Source: Photorhabdus cinerea
GTDB taxonomy: Bacteria > Pseudomonadota > Gammaproteobacteria > Enterobacterales > Enterobacteriaceae
Assembly (NCBI RefSeq): GCF_011189575.1
Contig: NZ_PUJW01000004.1
Coordinates: 186,001 to 250,000 of the forward strand
DNA length: 64,000 bases
Reading direction: 5' to 3'
Below the pieces are notes generated by a model. It worked only from the letters and a program-made list of their open reading frames with translations. It ran no database searches and was not told the origin of the DNA. This document shows, piece by piece, positions 61,522-64,000 of this stretch (position 1 is its first letter; each line of letters opens with the position of its first letter). The translations under genes and the position numbers were made by a program.

Positions 61522-61860
61522 TCAATAATGGCAGTAAGCTGGGTTTGATAAACATTCATGATGTAATTCAACCCAAAAGAGACGGCTATATTCCTCAATC
61601 CCAGCGATTGATATGGTTACAATTTCATGACTTGTATAGGCGGTTTGAAGCAATGATAATAACGTCGACCCACCATTAATAGTACATACCCACCTAAATC
61701 CTTGTGAGTGAGTAGGTGTCGCTATTTTTCCATAGCAATCTCCATTAGTGTTAGGTGCTTTTAGCATTTCGACGGTACCGTCAATCCTATCTAGTTTTGC
61801 GATAGCAGTTGGTGTAAGAGTCAACGCTACGATTATAAGCGCTATTTTTCTGATGTTCAT
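61522..61860 (-). CDS. Small secreted protein of unknown function
   Basis: A 112-residue protein with a clear signal peptide (MNIRKIALIIVALTLTPTAI, cleavage after AIA) and a mature part of about 90 residues with four cysteines (GDCYGK, RWVCTI, HECLS, YCHY), likely two disulfides. No domain is recognised. AAGG lies 8 bases before the ATG at 61860; a longer start nine codons upstream would bury the signal peptide. It is not part of the conserved rmf-fabA interval, so it is a lineage-specific insertion. Function unknown. Confidence 0.7.
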   Translation of the reverse strand: MNIRKIALIIVALTLTPTAIAKLDRIDGTVEMLKAPNTNGDCYGKIATPTHSQGFRWVCTINGGSTLLSLLQTAYTSHEIVTISIAGIEEYSRLFWVELHHECLSNPAYCHY

Positions 61861-62274
61861 ATAAATTACCTTGGTTGTGTTTGTCAAAAGATTAAAAAAT
61901 ATTAAATTTTATTGATGTTAAACCTGTTACCAGTATGCTTTTACGAGCTTATTTGATATGTCAGGTTAATTTGAGCATAGCACAATTTGTCAATTGCATG
62001 CTAATTAGCCAGTGATAAACCAAGTGCGGATATTGCAGGTTGTTCAGGTGTGGTTTTGTGTTATTTCTAGCCGAAGTGGGCTTGGTTTGTTTTTTTGTTC
62101 TATGTGGATATCAGAGTTTCATACTCTGAAATATAGCCGGAATTGCCTTTGAGTAAGCAAAATAACGACAGGTATTTTTTTAAGATTACTGTGTCACTTG
62201 ACATCGAGCTTTTATTGAAGTAGGTGAAAAGCAATTAGCTAGTCACCTTTCTTTTTGATATCACTGATTCTGTG
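61861..62274. other. Intergenic region between fabA and the small secreted protein
   Basis: About 414 bases. Contains a small TCAGAGT/ACTCTGA hairpin near 62111-62129 and a short AGGTGA/TCACCT hairpin near 62222-62248 but no gene. It must hold the promoter for the small secreted protein and the 3' end of the fabA transcript. Confidence 0.55.
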
Positions 62275-62793
62275 TCAGAAAGTGCTGGTATCTTTAAACA
62301 AGCCTACTTTTAGATCTGTTGCGGTATAGATAACTTTGCCATCTACCAACACTTCACCATCAGCTAGACCCATAATTAACTTGCGGTTAATAACTCGTTT
62401 AAAATTGATACGATAAGTGACTTTCTTAGCTGTTGGTAATACCTGACCGGTGAACTTCACTTCACCAACACCAAGCGCACGGCCTTTGCCTTCGCCTCCT
62501 AACCATCCAAGAAAGAACCCAACGAGTTGCCACATGGCATCAAGACCAAGGCAGCCAGGCATCACAGGGTCATTAATAAAGTGGCAGTCAAAAAACCATA
62601 AGTCAGGGGTAATATCCAGTTCAGCTTCTATATAGCCTTTACCGTAGGTACCACCGTTTTCTGTCATTTCAATGATGCGATCCATCATTAACATATTGCC
62701 AGATGGTAATGGTGGTCCATTTTCTCCGAATAACTCACTTCGCCCAGACGCAATAAGATCTTCTTTTGTGTAGGATTTACGTTGATCAATCAT
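62275..62793 (-). CDS. fabA: 3-hydroxydecanoyl-ACP dehydratase/isomerase
   Basis: A 172-residue enzyme, the E. coli length, from MIDQRKSYTKEDLIASGRSE. The active-site His lies in CHFINDPVMPGC and the catalytic Asp in GLDAMWQLVGFFLGWLGG. It dehydrates 3-hydroxyacyl-ACP and isomerises trans-2- to cis-3-decenoyl-ACP, the entry to unsaturated fatty acids. The start at 62793 aligns with the family; an upstream in-frame start would add 21 unrelated residues. It lies downstream of lonH in the same direction, as in E. coli (ycbZ-fabA). Confidence 0.97.
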   Translation of the reverse strand: MIDQRKSYTKEDLIASGRSELFGENGPPLPSGNMLMMDRIIEMTENGGTYGKGYIEAELDITPDLWFFDCHFINDPVMPGCLGLDAMWQLVGFFLGWLGGEGKGRALGVGEVKFTGQVLPTAKKVTYRINFKRVINRKLIMGLADGEVLVDGKVIYTATDLKVGLFKDTSTF

Positions 62794-62876
62794 ATTCTTA
62801 GATAGCCTTATATTTAATGTAAGGTAAATAATAGAGTACACTTGTACGCTGGACAACTCCGATCAGACATTTTGAA

Positions 62877-64000
62877 TTAACCCAGCCAGCGAAGAAACCA
62901 CGGGGATTTAGGCCGTTCCTGATTATTCGCTTGTGTTATACGCTCCTGTATCATAGCTAACAAGTGTGTTTCTTGTTGATCATAATAAGGGATACCTGTC
63001 AATAAAGGCAGTGCTTCAGAAACATGTTTTACTGACCATAAGTGAAATTTTTGTGCTTTTACTGCGTCTACGACTGCTTGGTTAAGACATAAGTGGCGGA
63101 CATTCGCCGCTGGCAGAATGACACCTTGATGGCCAGTTAGCCCACTGCGGTGGCATACTTCAAAGAAACCTTCGATTTTTTCGTTAATACCACCAATTGG
63201 CTGAACATAACCAAATTGATCCACTGCACCGGTGACGGCCAGTTGTTGATCGATGGGTTGCTGGGAAAGAGCACTTATCAGTGCACATAATTCAGCAAGT
63301 GAAGCACTGTCACCATCAACTTCGCCATAGGATTGTTCAAATACAATAGATGCGGAGAAGGGTTGAGGTTGATCAAGCTTCAATTCGGAAATTAGAAAGG
63401 CTTGCATAATCATCATGCCTTTCGCATGGATATTGCCGCCTAATTCTACTTTGCGTTCGACATCAATAAATTCCCCATCTCCCACATGGGCCACACAAGT
63501 GATACGAGATGGTTCTCCTATTGGATCAGGGTGGCCAGGATACTCCAGCACGGATAATCCGTTAATCTGACCGATGACCATTCCCTGAGTACGGATCAGG
63601 ATTTGACCTTGCTGAATCTCATCTAAGCTACGTTCAGACAGATAGTTATGACGCCAGAGGCGATTTTCCACAGCTTGTTTGATCGATTGAGCTGTAATTT
63701 GGTTTTCTTGCTGATAGAGTGCCGCAGCTGTCAGTTGTCGTTGTAGCCAGAGAATATCCAAAGGCAGGCGGTGTTTATCTTCTACATAACGGGTTGCTTG
63801 TTGGATAAACTCAGGCCAGGCATCATGACTCAGTGGTGGCAATTGCCACTGTTGAATAATCCCATTGATATAACTGCACCACAAACTTAGGTCCTGCTCA
63901 TTATGCAATGGCACATCCAGCTCAAATTCACCATACAGAGCGTTTTTTGCTAATTCAGGCTCTGTAACCTGAAACTCTTCAAGGCTGAGGCGATCTCCAA
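62877..64000 (-). CDS. lonH: Lon-like protease LonH (YcbZ), partial (C-terminal ~373 residues)
   Basis: Open frame continuing past the right edge; the visible part corresponds to the C-terminal two thirds of the 586-residue E. coli YcbZ. The Lon-type proteolytic domain includes EVDGDSASLAELCALI with the catalytic Ser and QPIGGINEKIEGFFEVC with the catalytic Lys; TGHQGVILPAANVRHLCLNQ follows. The region upstream (LPLDILWLQRQLTAAALYQQ) is the helical part of the ATPase-like domain. The final residues WFLRWLG end the protein. It is the gene upstream of fabA in many enterobacteria. An internal GTG at 63914 is not the true start. Confidence 0.93.
   Translation of the reverse strand, partial: GDRLSLEEFQVTEPELAKNALYGEFELDVPLHNEQDLSLWCSYINGIIQQWQLPPLSHDAWPEFIQQATRYVEDKHRLPLDILWLQRQLTAAALYQQENQITAQSIKQAVENRLWRHNYLSERSLDEIQQGQILIRTQGMVIGQINGLSVLEYPGHPDPIGEPSRITCVAHVGDGEFIDVERKVELGGNIHAKGMMIMQAFLISELKLDQPQPFSASIVFEQSYGEVDGDSASLAELCALISALSQQPIDQQLAVTGAVDQFGYVQPIGGINEKIEGFFEVCHRSGLTGHQGVILPAANVRHLCLNQAVVDAVKAQKFHLWSVKHVSEALPLLTGIPYYDQQETHLLAMIQERITQANNQERPKSPWFLRWLG

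Noticed and set aside
62222..62258. Six-base hairpin followed by TTTCTTTTT on the plus strand
   Set aside because: No plus-strand gene ends nearby and the stem is short; chance in AT-rich DNA is likely.

Overview
The window looks like a chromosomal segment of an entomopathogenic member of the Morganellaceae, most probably Photorhabdus. Three things point there: an extracellular contractile injection system of the Photorhabdus virulence cassette (PVC) type, a two-gene alpha-xenorhabdolysin toxin, and an Enterobacterales core block whose order closely follows E. coli (ldtD-mepK-gloC-aspC-ompF-asnS-pncB-pepN ... pyrD-zapC ... ycbX-rlmL-uup-pqiABC-rmf-fabA-lonH). Three 127-bp ERIC elements fit the same group. 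No tRNA, rRNA or CRISPR array was recognised.

Region 1 (1-11600, minus strand) is the promoter-proximal two thirds of a PVC operon. It carries pvc1 (inner tube), pvc2-4 (sheath), pvc5 to pvc7 (tube initiation and hub), pvc8 (VgrG-like spike), pvc9 (gp25-like), pvc10 (spike tip), pvc11 and the start of pvc12 (baseplate). Fibre, tape measure, ATPase, cap and effector genes would lie beyond base 1. The leader upstream of pvc1 holds an ops-like element next to a small inverted repeat, which suggests RfaH-type antitermination. Region 2 (about 12.2-22.9 kb, plus strand) is a divergent type IVb pilus operon of the R64/thin-pilus type in the order pilS-pilU-pilV-pilM-pilL-pilN-pilO-pilP-pilQ-pilR. 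About 1.1 kb, including an ERIC element and a possible 31-codon ORF, separates the two operons.

Region 3 (22.9-30.6 kb) is a patchy accessory zone. It has an ERIC element, a gene remnant, a divergent FAD monooxygenase/TetR pair with a palindromic operator candidate, and then a 4.6-kb stretch bounded by decayed IS982-family ends. Inside that stretch are IS110 and Tn3 transposase fragments and the intact xaxA-xaxB toxin pair.

Region 4 (30.7-47.4 kb) is core: cell-wall enzymes (ldtD, mepK), detoxification (gloC, a VOC protein), aspC, two tandem OmpF-type porins with related leaders, asnS, pncB, pepN, a species-specific lipoprotein, and pyrD. Region 5 (47.5-51.6 kb) has zapC followed by a tandem array of three GT1-like glycosyltransferase genes, two intact and one decayed. 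Region 6 (51.8-64 kb) returns to the core with ycbX, rlmL, uup, the pqiABC lipid-transport operon, rmf, a small secreted protein, fabA and the 3' part of lonH.

Functionally the window pairs host-interaction equipment (injection machine, pilus, pore-forming toxin) on the left with housekeeping genes on the right. The accessory block ends directly upstream of ldtD, where E. coli has mukB.
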